The translations under genes and the position numbers were made by a program. Shown in pieces: positions 8,889-16,860 of a DNA stretch of 37,649 nucleotides. The stretch spans positions 1 to 37,649 of the forward strand of contig NZ_LZRN01000040.1 of the NCBI RefSeq assembly GCF_001678675.1, given 5' to 3'. The stretch's first letter is position 1; each line of letters begins with the position of its first letter. The notes beneath the pieces were generated by a model that was given only the letters and a program-made list of their open reading frames with translations, made no database searches and was not told the origin of the DNA. The stretch is from Gelidibacter algens (lineage in GTDB: Bacteria; Bacteroidota; Bacteroidia; Flavobacteriales; Flavobacteriaceae).

Positions 8889-9430
8889 TTGAAAAGAGTT
8901 TCAAATGTTGGAAGCTCTTTATCTTTTTCTGAAATAACAAACGCATCTTCTGGCAACTTCCAATCAATGTTTAAGGATTTATCATTATAAATAATACCGC
9001 CTTCAGAAGCTTTATTGTAATAACTATCACATTTATAAGAAAATATGGTGTCGTCTTCCAAGACTAAAAATCCGTGTGCAAACCCTTGAGGAATATAAAG
9101 TTGTTTATTATTTTCAGCACTCAGAACTAGCGAGAAGTGTTGACCCAAAGTTTCAGACTGTGGACGGATATCAACAGCCACATCTAAAACACTCCCTTGT
9201 ATGACTCTAACCAATTTAGCCTGTGCAAAGTTTCCCATTTGAAAATGGAGTCCTCTGAGCACCCCCTTCTGTGAAGTTGATTGATTGTCTTGAACAAATT
9301 CAACACAATGACCTGTCAACTCTTCAAACTTCTTTTTATTGAAACTTTCAAAAAAAGTTCCTCGAGAATCCGCAAAAACTCTTGGTGAAATTAAATAACA
9401 GTCATTTAGATATGTTTGTTCTATTTCCAA
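8885..9430 (-). CDS. rfbC: dTDP-4-dehydrorhamnose 3,5-epimerase
   Basis: RmlC, a cupin-fold epimerase that inverts C3 and C5 of dTDP-4-keto-6-deoxyglucose to give dTDP-4-keto-L-rhamnose. The active-site segment KGVLRGLHFQ contains catalytic H62. KLVRVIQGSVLDVAVDIR and YIPQGFAHGFLVLED (the second conserved His region) follow in the usual order. At 181 residues it has family length. It starts 7 bp after the rfbA stop and overlaps rfbD by 4 bp. It competes with WecE for the same intermediate, so it is one arm of the branch point in this locus. Confidence 0.95.
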   Translation of the reverse strand: MEIEQTYLNDCYLISPRVFADSRGTFFESFNKKKFEELTGHCVEFVQDNQSTSQKGVLRGLHFQMGNFAQAKLVRVIQGSVLDVAVDIRPQSETLGQHFSLVLSAENNKQLYIPQGFAHGFLVLEDDTIFSYKCDSYYNKASEGGIIYNDKSLNIDWKLPEDAFVISEKDKELPTFETLFK

Positions 9431-9437
9431 CGTCCAA

Positions 9438-10295
9438 TTATTTTAACTCTAATAAATATTTACCATAGCCACTTTTCAAAAGAGGTTCTGCCAACGCATG
9501 TAATTGCTGTATATTTATGAAGCCCATCTTATAAGCCGCTTCTTCAATAGAACCAATTTTGAGCCCTTGGCGCTCTTCAATAACCTCAACAAACTGAGAG
9601 GCCTGCATCAATGATTTAAAGGTACCTGTATCTAACCAAGCGGTTCCTCTGTCCAAAATACTGACACTCAGTTTTCCTTGTGCTAAATAGGCCTTATTCA
9701 CATCAGTAATTTCAAGCTCTCCTCTCTTACTTGGTTCAATATTTTTAGCAATAGTGATCACATCATTGTCATAAAAGTAAATTCCGGGAACTGCGTAGTT
9801 GGATTTTGGATGGGTCGGTTTTTCTTCTATGGAAATGGCATTGTTGTCATCATCAAATTCAACCACACCATAACGCTCAGGATCATTGACATGATAGGCA
9901 TAAATAATCCCTCCTTCGGGATTACTATTTTTTTGTAATAACTCAGATAATCCAGATCCATAAAAAATATTATCACCCAAAATCAAGGCCACTTTGTCTT
10001 TACCTATAAACTTTTCTCCTATTAGAAATGCTTGTGCCAAACCATTGGGCTCTGCTTGTACTTCGTAATGAAATTCACAACCAAATTGAGTGCCATCTCC
10101 TAACAATAGCTTAAATAGCGGCAAGTCTTGAGGTGTAGAGATAATTAAAATTTCCCTAATTCCTGAATACATTAAAGTAGAAATTGGGTAATAAATCATA
10201 GGTTTATCATAAACAGGCATCAATTGCTTGCTTATGGCCAACGTTAATGGATGTAACCTCGTACCCGACCCTCCTGCTAAGATGATTCCTTTCAT
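9438..10295 (-). CDS. rfbA: glucose-1-phosphate thymidylyltransferase
   Basis: RmlA couples dTTP and glucose-1-phosphate to dTDP-glucose and pyrophosphate, the first committed step for both dTDP sugars of the locus. The nucleotidyltransferase signature [11 protein letters not shown] is at 8-18. [28 protein letters not shown] and the late [14 protein letters not shown] and [10 protein letters not shown] motifs match RmlA throughout. At 285 residues it is complete. Its ATG begins on the base right after the rfbB stop codon, consistent with coupled translation. RmlA enzymes are generally feedback-inhibited by dTDP-rhamnose. That is family knowledge, not visible here. Confidence 0.95.
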   Translation of the reverse strand: MKGIILAGGSGTRLHPLTLAISKQLMPVYDKPMIYYPISTLMYSGIREILIISTPQDLPLFKLLLGDGTQFGCEFHYEVQAEPNGLAQAFLIGEKFIGKDKVALILGDNIFYGSGLSELLQKNSNPEGGIIYAYHVNDPERYGVVEFDDDNNAISIEEKPTHPKSNYAVPGIYFYDNDVITIAKNIEPSKRGELEITDVNKAYLAQGKLSVSILDRGTAWLDTGTFKSLMQASQFVEVIEERQGLKIGSIEEAAYKMGFINIQQLHALAEPLLKSGYGKYLLELK

Positions 10296-11339
10296 TTAAT
10301 TGTATTGTTTTTGATAATACGATTGATAATCGCCACTGGTAACACTTTGCAACCAAGTTTCATTATTTAAATACCAATCGATGGTAATCTCTAGTCCTTC
10401 TTCAAAAGTTACCGAGGGTTTCCAACCCAATTCTTTATTTATTTTTGAAGCGTCAATAGCATATCTTAAATCGTGTCCTGGTCGGTCTTTGACATAAGTG
10501 ATCAACTTTTCTGAAGCACCCTTCTCTCTGTTCAGTTTTTTATCCATTTGTCGACACAACAGTATTACCAAATCGATATTTTTCCATTCATTAAAACCTC
10601 CAATATTGTAGGTCTCATGATTTTTACCTTTGTGAAACACTAAGTCGATTGCTATGGCATGGTCTTTTACATACAACCAATCCCTAGTATAATTGCCATC
10701 ACCATACACAGGCAACGGTTGATTATTTATGATATTGTTTATAAAAAGGGGAATCAATTTTTCAGGAAATTGATTTTGTCCATAATTATTGCTACAGTTA
10801 GTTATGACATAAGGCATTCCGTAGGTTTCACCATACGCTCTTACAAAATGATCAGAACTTGCTTTGGAAGCAGAATAGGGTGAGTTTGGATCATAAGGCG
10901 TTGTTTCGGTAAACAAGCCAGTTGGTCCTAAGGAACCATAAACCTCATCAGTACTGATGTGATAAAACAGTTTATTGTTGAAATTATCTTTCCAAGTGTT
11001 TTTGAACGCGTTTAGAAGAATCATGGTGCCAATAACATTTGTTTTCACAAATGCTAATGGGTCTTTTATAGAACGATCTACATGGGATTCAGCTGCCAGA
11101 TGAATGACGCTTGCAAACTTATGTTTTTCAAATAAGTCGTTTATAAAAACTTCGTTAGTGATGTCTCCTTTAATAAACGTGTAATTTGGTTTGTTTTCAA
11201 TATCCTTTAAATTTTCTAAATTACCAGCATAGGTGAGTAAGTCTAAATTAAATATCTCATAATTAGGATAATTATTGACAAATAATCTTACGACATGCGA
11301 CCCTATAAAACCTGCGCCTCCTGTAATTAATATTTTCAT
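10296..11339 (-). CDS. rfbB: dTDP-glucose 4,6-dehydratase
   Basis: RmlB, an extended short-chain dehydrogenase that converts dTDP-glucose to dTDP-4-keto-6-deoxyglucose with bound NAD+. Visible are the dinucleotide loop GGAGFIG (7-13), HLAAESHVDRSI (80-91), STDEVYG (129-135, with the Asp-Glu acid/base pair) and YSASK (Y155, K159). NYGQNQFPEKLIPLFI and DRPGHDLRYAID follow in order. Length 347 residues is normal. Its product is the branch point between RmlC/D and WecE/D. The start overlaps the upstream Wzz-like gene by 4 bp (11336-11339, ATGA). Confidence 0.95.
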   Translation of the reverse strand: MKILITGGAGFIGSHVVRLFVNNYPNYEIFNLDLLTYAGNLENLKDIENKPNYTFIKGDITNEVFINDLFEKHKFASVIHLAAESHVDRSIKDPLAFVKTNVIGTMILLNAFKNTWKDNFNNKLFYHISTDEVYGSLGPTGLFTETTPYDPNSPYSASKASSDHFVRAYGETYGMPYVITNCSNNYGQNQFPEKLIPLFINNIINNQPLPVYGDGNYTRDWLYVKDHAIAIDLVFHKGKNHETYNIGGFNEWKNIDLVILLCRQMDKKLNREKGASEKLITYVKDRPGHDLRYAIDASKINKELGWKPSVTFEEGLEITIDWYLNNETWLQSVTSGDYQSYYQKQYN

Positions 11340-12397
11340 GTTATGTTATTTCTACTATAATTTTTAAGATACTTGTTTAATGATAGCAATAATATAAGTA
11401 GCACTGTTACAATTAAAAGTGCACTAGGTATTAGAAACTTATAGCTTTTTAAAATTCCTTTGTCGCGTACGCCTTTTCTAGGAAAATCAGAAATCACGTT
11501 TAGAATACTAGACTTATTGCCTCGTTCCTTGTTAAGTTCTACAAGACCTAATTGCAAATCTTCCATTTTATTAATCAATGAAAGCTCTTTGTTATCCTGT
11601 CTGCCATTTTCGCCAAGGCTAATGTTTGTGCCTTGTAATGAACGCTCCGCTTCTTTGAGCATCACCCTTTTATATAGTAACTGCAAAGAATCTATTTCTG
11701 TAATTTGCTTGTTATAAAGACTGTCTTGTAATTTGATATTGCTATCGCTAATATCTTTTTGCAAATTGAAATAGCTATTATTTGAAATAGAAGAAATGAT
11801 GGCAGGCTGAATTTTTTTTGCAACGGTATTAACACTTGCTATAACGGATATTGTATGAAAGCGAGCATCATATGAATTAAAATTTTCAAGATATGATTTC
11901 ATATCTATCGCTTTTTGAGTTGTGGTATCCAAACTACGCACAAATTTATCAAATAATACTATTTTCTGATTTTCATCAGAGTAGGATTCCACTTTGAACT
12001 TTCTTATAGCCAAGGCCTCTGTTTCAGTAATACTTAAGGCTTCAGAAAGAGACAGAAAATCTTCAGCCTTTGCTAGCTCGTTGTAAAAAGCAATATTATT
12101 GTATAGTTGTTGAACACTATTAAAGTTAGGTTCAATGACCATAGTTGAAATATATTTAGGCTCTTTCTTTGCGTCTAAGATGGCACCTATAATAAAACCT
12201 ATAACAACAACAACAGCAAATTTTACAAAATGCTTTTGGATGAAAAATAAAAACAGAAGGATCACTCCAAATAGTCCTTTAAAAATACGTCCTATAAATC
12301 TGAAAAACCGTTCAAAAAGCCTTCCAATAGCATTAAATAATTGACCTAAATCCACCTCCTCATTTGGCGGCTGTGGTTTTCTTAAATCTTCATTCAT
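11336..12397 (-). CDS. Wzz-like chain-length determinant family membrane protein
   Basis: A 353-residue inner-membrane protein with the layout of polysaccharide co-polymerases. It has a cytoplasmic proline-rich N-terminus, hydrophobic segments at about 41-54 and 57-75, a long periplasmic region with coiled-coil character (about 80-315) and a C-terminal membrane segment (321-340). YISTMVIEPNFNSVQQLYNN after the first segment resembles the extracytoplasmic start of Wzz domains. It directly precedes the rml genes and would set the chain length of the polymer made by Wzy. It lacks a C-terminal tyrosine-kinase domain. Membership is inferred from topology and context, as sequence identity to classical Wzz is not obvious. 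It begins 9 bp after the preceding gene, so it may share its transcript. Confidence 0.6.
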   Translation of the reverse strand: MNEDLRKPQPPNEEVDLGQLFNAIGRLFERFFRFIGRIFKGLFGVILLFLFFIQKHFVKFAVVVVIGFIIGAILDAKKEPKYISTMVIEPNFNSVQQLYNNIAFYNELAKAEDFLSLSEALSITETEALAIRKFKVESYSDENQKIVLFDKFVRSLDTTTQKAIDMKSYLENFNSYDARFHTISVIASVNTVAKKIQPAIISSISNNSYFNLQKDISDSNIKLQDSLYNKQITEIDSLQLLYKRVMLKEAERSLQGTNISLGENGRQDNKELSLINKMEDLQLGLVELNKERGNKSSILNVISDFPRKGVRDKGILKSYKFLIPSALLIVTVLLILLLSLNKYLKNYSRNNIT

Positions 12398-12406
12398 AAA
12401 TTTAAA

Positions 12407-14095
12407 TTAATTAAATATTTGATGTAATATTTTTCGTGTGATGAGATAGGTGGGCTTTACACCTGAGGTTCCCAAACCACCTGAGGCCAAAGTACTTCCT
12501 GTTTCCAAAGGATTATCACTGGCATAATACGCATATCTCACCTTAACTTTAGGGTTGATACTCCCCCTTACCTTTGAGGCAGCTTGTATCGCTTTTTGAT
12601 AATGTGCACCTTCCATTTCCAGTCCAATAACATTCCAGGTTGAATTGTAAAAGAATTTTAAAATCTCCTTATTTTGAAGTGATGTCCCTAAAACCGTAAT
12701 CATAGATCCTTCATAGACGTTGATGCCATGGCCTTCAAAATCACCTTTTGAAAGTTCATTTTCGAGCGGATAATTATCTGCTGTCCCCTCAAATATATGA
12801 GCTGACGGGATCATGATATCCCCTTTTCCGCCTTCTAAAATTCCGGCTTTCCCCATAATTGAAATGGAATCTACATTCAGAAAAATTTTCTTGCCGTTTA
12901 CTTTTATAGGCTTTAGTAATTCGTCAATTGTTTCATAGGCCTGTTCCCCAAACGCGTAGTCCATCACAAAAAGTACCGGTTTTTCTGAATCCTCCATCAT
13001 TTTGGGTGCATCGAGATCTGTTTTAAGAAAATCAATCTTAGCGGTGTCAAAAATCTGCACGTCAATATTTGTTCCTGAAGTATCAGGAATATAAATCATC
13101 CCTCTTTGCAAGGCCTCTTTGGTGACTTTATTGCGCAATTCTTGATTTTCTTTTTGGCTTAAGGCTTCATAAACCTCAAACATGTTCTTTTTAGCAGCCA
13201 GCGCTTTCAGGGCCTGAGGCGCAAAAAGTGAATTCATGACACTGTGCATGTTTGCACTGATGACATGGATAGGACGTTCTATGAGTCCGTTTTTCAAGAG
13301 TGCCTCCTTAATGCTGTCTGCCCAAATTTCGCCATGGATATGATGCCCCAAACGCTCCCTTAGTACAGGACTAAACGTAACCGTACGCCTGTTGTTATTA
13401 ACCACTTCCTCAATGGCCAATTTACCCAACCAATACACTAAATGCAATAAGCGCTCTGGCTGATTTGGCAAGGAAAAAGCACTGTACACTTCAGTAAGCT
13501 CATTAAACGTTCTACCCAAAATATTGGCTGTATGTGTAATGGCAACCTCTCTATCTTGTTGTGATAATTCTTGATTTGAAAGCACTGCCTTCTCCAATTT
13601 TATCCAATCGCGGGTGGTTGTTCCTTGCTCATCAATAAGCACGCGTTTGCTTATTTTGTGCGACTCGACAAACATAAAGGTCAAGTGGGTTAGAATATCA
13701 TAGATTTCTGAACGACCACGAGTGATTTCAATATTCATTTGCTCATCGTCAATCCGAAAACAATTACGTCTTCTTTTTGGCGGAATTATGGCTTTAAAAT
13801 GAGAATTGGTGTAACCTTCATCACTGGTGAGGTTGATAAACGTGCACTCTTCGATTCCATAAGGAAGGCGATCAATGACATAGAGAAGCCCTTCCAATTC
13901 TGCCTTCTCTTCGCCTATGGAACCATAAATTTCAGGTCTTAAAAGTAATAAGGATTCACGAAGCGTTTCGCCAGAAATGCCCATAGGTTTGTAAAATCCG
14001 CGATTGAACAAATGCCGCATTGTAATGTACATTCTTTCAATAGCATTAGAGCTTTCTTGAGCTCGCGTTCTGGCATGATGCTTTTTATTACTCAT
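12407..14095 (-). CDS. uncharacterised protein with nucleoside-phosphorylase-like C-terminal half
   Basis: A 562-residue soluble protein that I take to be one of the uncharacterised families common in Flavobacteria. The C-terminal half carries what look like PNP/UDP superfamily landmarks in the right order. These are a glycine-rich GKAGILEGGKGDIMIPSA (415-432; compare G-x-A/G-G-x-L and GDIVIP of phosphorylases), NVYEGSMITVLGTS (459-472), GLEMEGAHYQKAI (491-503; the ME-G-A motif whose Glu contacts ribose) and YYASDNPL (523-530; compare the catalytic SD-x-P-L of AMP nucleosidases). The N-terminal 400 residues are mostly helical and not recognised. A nucleosidase or phosphorylase role is an inference from these motifs. 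It has its own TATATTTG -7 element and sits just upstream of the Wzz-like gene. Confidence 0.6.
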   Translation of the reverse strand: MSNKKHHARTRAQESSNAIERMYITMRHLFNRGFYKPMGISGETLRESLLLLRPEIYGSIGEEKAELEGLLYVIDRLPYGIEECTFINLTSDEGYTNSHFKAIIPPKRRRNCFRIDDEQMNIEITRGRSEIYDILTHLTFMFVESHKISKRVLIDEQGTTTRDWIKLEKAVLSNQELSQQDREVAITHTANILGRTFNELTEVYSAFSLPNQPERLLHLVYWLGKLAIEEVVNNNRRTVTFSPVLRERLGHHIHGEIWADSIKEALLKNGLIERPIHVISANMHSVMNSLFAPQALKALAAKKNMFEVYEALSQKENQELRNKVTKEALQRGMIYIPDTSGTNIDVQIFDTAKIDFLKTDLDAPKMMEDSEKPVLFVMDYAFGEQAYETIDELLKPIKVNGKKIFLNVDSISIMGKAGILEGGKGDIMIPSAHIFEGTADNYPLENELSKGDFEGHGINVYEGSMITVLGTSLQNKEILKFFYNSTWNVIGLEMEGAHYQKAIQAASKVRGSINPKVKVRYAYYASDNPLETGSTLASGGLGTSGVKPTYLITRKILHQIFN

Positions 14096-14112
14096 AATTA
14101 GTGTTTAGCCTG

Positions 14113-14120
14113 CAAATATA
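14113..14120 (-). promoter_or_regulatory. -7 promoter element (TATATTTG)
   Basis: On the minus strand TATATTTG matches the Bacteroidota -7 consensus TAnnTTTG. It is 18 bases before the ATG at 14095 of the nucleosidase-like gene. No clear -33 TTG is seen. It suggests that a transcript, perhaps continuing into the polysaccharide operon, starts here rather than at the GH3-like gene. Confidence 0.4.
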
Positions 14121-14127
14121 GGATTAT

Positions 14128-15627
14128 TTAGTTAAATTTTTTTGGTATCAAAATGTCTGCTATTTTCCGGTCGTTGGAGAGTCTGGGGATTTTATTTTGT
14201 CCTCCCAATTTCCCTATGGATTTCATGTAATCTTGAAAGCCATTCTTTTTCACTACAGTGATTTTTAATGGCTGAAGTACTTTCCCTCCAATCAAATCAA
14301 AATAATAGCTGTTTTGTGTTTGTAAGGAGGCTTCAATCTTTTTTGCCAATTGGGGCAGATTTTCAGGTTCGTTTTCAAACTCAATAAACCATTCATGATA
14401 CGGCAATCCGCTAGAAGGACTGATTTGTGGCGCCACAGTAAATTCTGATACCTCCACGTTAGAACCTTCAACAGCTTCCTTAAGCGCCTGCTCTACTTCC
14501 TTACCAATAACATGCTCACCAAAAGCAGAAATAAAGTGCTTAATGCGGCCAGAAACTATTACTCGATAAGGTTTTAACGACGTAAACTCTACAGTGTCTC
14601 CAATGTTATACGCCCAAAGACCTGCGGTGGAAGAAATAATCATTACATAATTGGTCTTCAAAGCCACATCTTTGATGGTGACTCGTTTGGGATCCTTATC
14701 AAAAAAAGCTTCAGCTTCAACAAATTCATAAAAAATACCAGAATTTAATTGAAGTAGCATGCCCCTTTCATTCTGCTGATCTTGATAGGCGAAAAACCCT
14801 TCGCTGGCAGGATATAGTTCGATACTGTCAACCTTTCGTCCTATAAGACTTTCAAATTTGGCACGATAAGGTTCATAGTTGACCCCTCCAAAAATAAATA
14901 AGTTGAAGTTTTTAAAAACATCACCCACTTTTTTCCCAGTCTTCTGATTAATTTTTTCAAAATACATCTGTACCCATGAGGGTATTCCAGAAATCACGGT
15001 CATATTTTCGGGCAACGTTTCATCAACAATAGCTTCCACTTTAGTTTCCCAGTCCTCAATGCAGTTGGTTTCCCAAGAAGGCATTCTATTTTTTTGGAGA
15101 TATTTTGGAACAAAATGCGCCACGATACCTGATAAGCGTCCTAGCTGTATCCCGTTTTTCTCATGTAATACTGGACTCCCTTGAAGGAAAATCATCTTCC
15201 CATTGACAAAATCAGAGTTCCCCGTTTCTGCAATGTACATCAGAATGGCATTCCTGGCGGCCTCAATATGGGTTGGCATACTCTCTCTAGTAATGGGTAT
15301 GTATTTAGCACCAGAGGTGGTTCCGGAGGTTTTTGCAAAATAAAGTGGCTTGCCTTTCCATAAAATATCAGGTTCTCCAGCAACAACCCGTTCAACATAA
15401 GGCTTTAGATCTTCATAATCACGGATGGGAACCTGGGTTATAAAATCTGAATGGGATTTAATATTTGAAAATTCATGGTCCTTGCCAAAGGAAGTGTCCC
15501 TTGCCTCATCAATAAGGTTTTTAAACACAGCGTCTTGAGTTTCAATCGGATTATTGGCCCATTTTAAGACCGATCTTTTTATAAAGAACGCAAAGGGTTT
15601 GGCTAGTGCAGATTTTATTGAAAACAT
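14128..15627 (-). CDS. GH3-like acyl-adenylate-forming enzyme
   Basis: A bacterial member of the GH3 (auxin-responsive promoter) family, adenylating enzymes of the ANL superfamily that in plants join amino acids to small carboxylic acids. The ATP-binding loop KTSGTTSGAKYIPIT (99-113) is plain. Downstream ELYPASEGFFAYQD (motif with the acidic AMP ligand), WAYNIGDTVEFTSLKPYRV (hinge region) and VSGRIKHFISAFGEHV follow in GH3 order. At 499 residues it has family length and no signal peptide. The bacterial substrate is not known to me. Its ATG shares one base with the TAA of the upstream M23 peptidase gene (TAATG), so the pair is co-translated. A link to envelope synthesis is only suggested by position. 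Confidence 0.85.
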   Translation of the reverse strand: MFSIKSALAKPFAFFIKRSVLKWANNPIETQDAVFKNLIDEARDTSFGKDHEFSNIKSHSDFITQVPIRDYEDLKPYVERVVAGEPDILWKGKPLYFAKTSGTTSGAKYIPITRESMPTHIEAARNAILMYIAETGNSDFVNGKMIFLQGSPVLHEKNGIQLGRLSGIVAHFVPKYLQKNRMPSWETNCIEDWETKVEAIVDETLPENMTVISGIPSWVQMYFEKINQKTGKKVGDVFKNFNLFIFGGVNYEPYRAKFESLIGRKVDSIELYPASEGFFAYQDQQNERGMLLQLNSGIFYEFVEAEAFFDKDPKRVTIKDVALKTNYVMIISSTAGLWAYNIGDTVEFTSLKPYRVIVSGRIKHFISAFGEHVIGKEVEQALKEAVEGSNVEVSEFTVAPQISPSSGLPYHEWFIEFENEPENLPQLAKKIEASLQTQNSYYFDLIGGKVLQPLKITVVKKNGFQDYMKSIGKLGGQNKIPRLSNDRKIADILIPKKFN

Positions 15628-16502
15628 TATTTAAAATCTATAAAATTGGTTGGATTGATTGGGTAACCTTTACTCCATAACTCAAAATGCAAATGTGGTC
15701 CTGTAGAATATTCTCCGCTATTTCCTGCCATAGCAATAACTTCCCCTGCTTTTACAATATCTCCTTGCTCTTTGGTCAGGGACGCATTGTGCTTGTATAC
15801 TGAGATCAATTCATAACTGTGTTCTATAATAACTACGTAACCCGTTGCTGCCGTCCATTCTGCAAAAATAACAGTACCATCGGCCGTAGCCTTTACGGGC
15901 GTATTTTTTGCAACAATAATATCTACCGCATAATGTTTTTCCTTCACATTATAGCCTTCTGAAATATTCCCGTTTACTGGAGGAAACAGCACAAAATTTG
16001 ATGCAGATATGGCAGATTCAAAAAGGTTGTACTTGTCTTCTTTGTCCACTTTTTCGCGCAGCAGAGAGTCTTCTTTGGTTGGTTTTATAGTTAATTCAGC
16101 AGTATCCTGGTTGGCAGCATTTAAAATAGAATCTTTATTGAATTGGATGGTTTTGACATCTCCGTTCAACACACGCTTTATAGAACTAAAATATTTGTCA
16201 TTTACTTCAATAATTTGCTGTAAGGAATCAGTCTTAAAACTGAGCTCCGTGGCTTGTCTTTTTAATTTAGCTGAAGAATAACCAGGAATAAACTCTCTAA
16301 GGGATGTAAATGCAATTAAAAAAATTGTGGCGGCTACTAAAAGGATCGTGGATAATGAAACAATAACGAACACATTTAAGCGCGTCAATTTAATGGCAAA
16401 ACGCTCTTCAAAAGTATCTTCATTAAGCACTACCAAACGGTACTTATGAAGTAATTTCTTTTTAAATTTCTTCTCTTTTTTTATAGTTGTCATGCAAAAC
16501 AA
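15627..16502 (-). CDS. M23 family metallopeptidase, membrane-anchored
   Basis: A peptidoglycan endopeptidase of the LytM/M23 type. It has a short basic cytoplasmic tail, one membrane segment (about 43-66), a periplasmic coiled region (75-160) and a C-terminal M23 domain (about 175-285). The zinc and catalytic residues are all present: H190 and D194 in HYAVD, H238 in VYKHN, H270 and H272 in GPHLHFELW. It is therefore likely active rather than an EnvC/NlpD-like activator. The annotated start (16502) gives MFCMTT. The ATG at 16493 (residue 4) is more likely, because the -7 element at 16500-16507 overlaps the first start. It is followed with a one-base overlap by the GH3-like gene. Confidence 0.9.
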   Translation of the reverse strand: MFCMTTIKKEKKFKKKLLHKYRLVVLNEDTFEERFAIKLTRLNVFVIVSLSTILLVAATIFLIAFTSLREFIPGYSSAKLKRQATELSFKTDSLQQIIEVNDKYFSSIKRVLNGDVKTIQFNKDSILNAANQDTAELTIKPTKEDSLLREKVDKEDKYNLFESAISASNFVLFPPVNGNISEGYNVKEKHYAVDIIVAKNTPVKATADGTVIFAEWTAATGYVVIIEHSYELISVYKHNASLTKEQGDIVKAGEVIAMAGNSGEYSTGPHLHFELWSKGYPINPTNFIDFK

Positions 16503-16507
16503 AATTA
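16500..16507 (-). promoter_or_regulatory. -7 promoter element (TAATTTTG), decides M23 start
   Basis: TAATTTTG on the minus strand is a perfect TAnnTTTG. It covers the upstream ATG of the M23 gene (16502-16500), so transcription would begin about at the second ATG (16493). This favours the shorter protein with an almost leaderless message. No convincing -33 element is visible. Confidence 0.35.
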
Positions 16508-16580
16508 AATAAAATTAGGGCAATTTTTTATGTCTTTCATCTAAAGTTTGTTTTTAACGTATAATTTGAAGTTTAATTAT

Positions 16581-16588
16581 TAAATTTG
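16581..16588 (+). promoter_or_regulatory. -7 promoter element (TAAATTTG) of tatA
   Basis: TAAATTTG matches TAnnTTTG and ends 18 bases before ATG 16607. It overlaps the earlier in-frame ATG at 16586, which supports 16607 as the true tatA start. Confidence 0.4.
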
Positions 16589-16606
16589 CAATTCAAATCA
16601 AATGTT

Positions 16607-16801
16607 ATGATAGCAGCAAGTATTTTTTTAGTTATTGGAGTTTGGCAAATAGTAGTTGTAGTTGTTTTGGTATTATTACTTTTTGGAGGGAAGAAAATCC
16701 CGGAACTCATGAGAGGTTTAGGAAGCGGTATTAAAGAGTTCAAAGATGCCAGTAAAGAAGACGGTGACGAGACAAAAACATCGACAGATAAAAAGCAATA
16801 A
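16607..16801 (+). CDS. tatA: twin-arginine translocase subunit TatA/E
   Basis: The small membrane subunit that forms the protein-conducting assembly of the Tat pathway for folded proteins. Starting at 16607 the protein has 64 residues: a membrane helix (about residues 4-26, ending [10 protein letters not shown]), the FG hinge, the amphipathic helix [20 protein letters not shown] and a charged tail. This is the full TatA layout and conserved FGxKKIPEL motif. An in-frame ATG at 16586 would add MQFKSNV, which is atypical and lies over the -7 element, so I reject it. It stands alone between two minus-strand genes. tatC is not in the window. Confidence 0.93.
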   Translation: MIAASIFLVIGVWQIVVVVVLVLLLFGGKKIPELMRGLGSGIKEFKDASKEDGDETKTSTDKKQ

Positions 16802-16828
16802 TTGTATTTTTGTCTTTAAATAAAAACG

Positions 16829-16858
16829 AAAGAGCCAACTTGAACAGTTGGCTCTTTT
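16829..16858. terminator. bidirectional intrinsic terminator between tatA and the DUF4837 gene
   Basis: A perfect 12-bp stem, AAAGAGCCAACT (16829-16840) with AGTTGGCTCTTT (16846-16857), and loop TGAAC. A-runs precede and T-runs follow, so it works in both directions for the convergent genes tatA (+) and the lipoprotein gene (-, ending at 16861). Confidence 0.85.
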
Positions 16859-16860
16859 GT

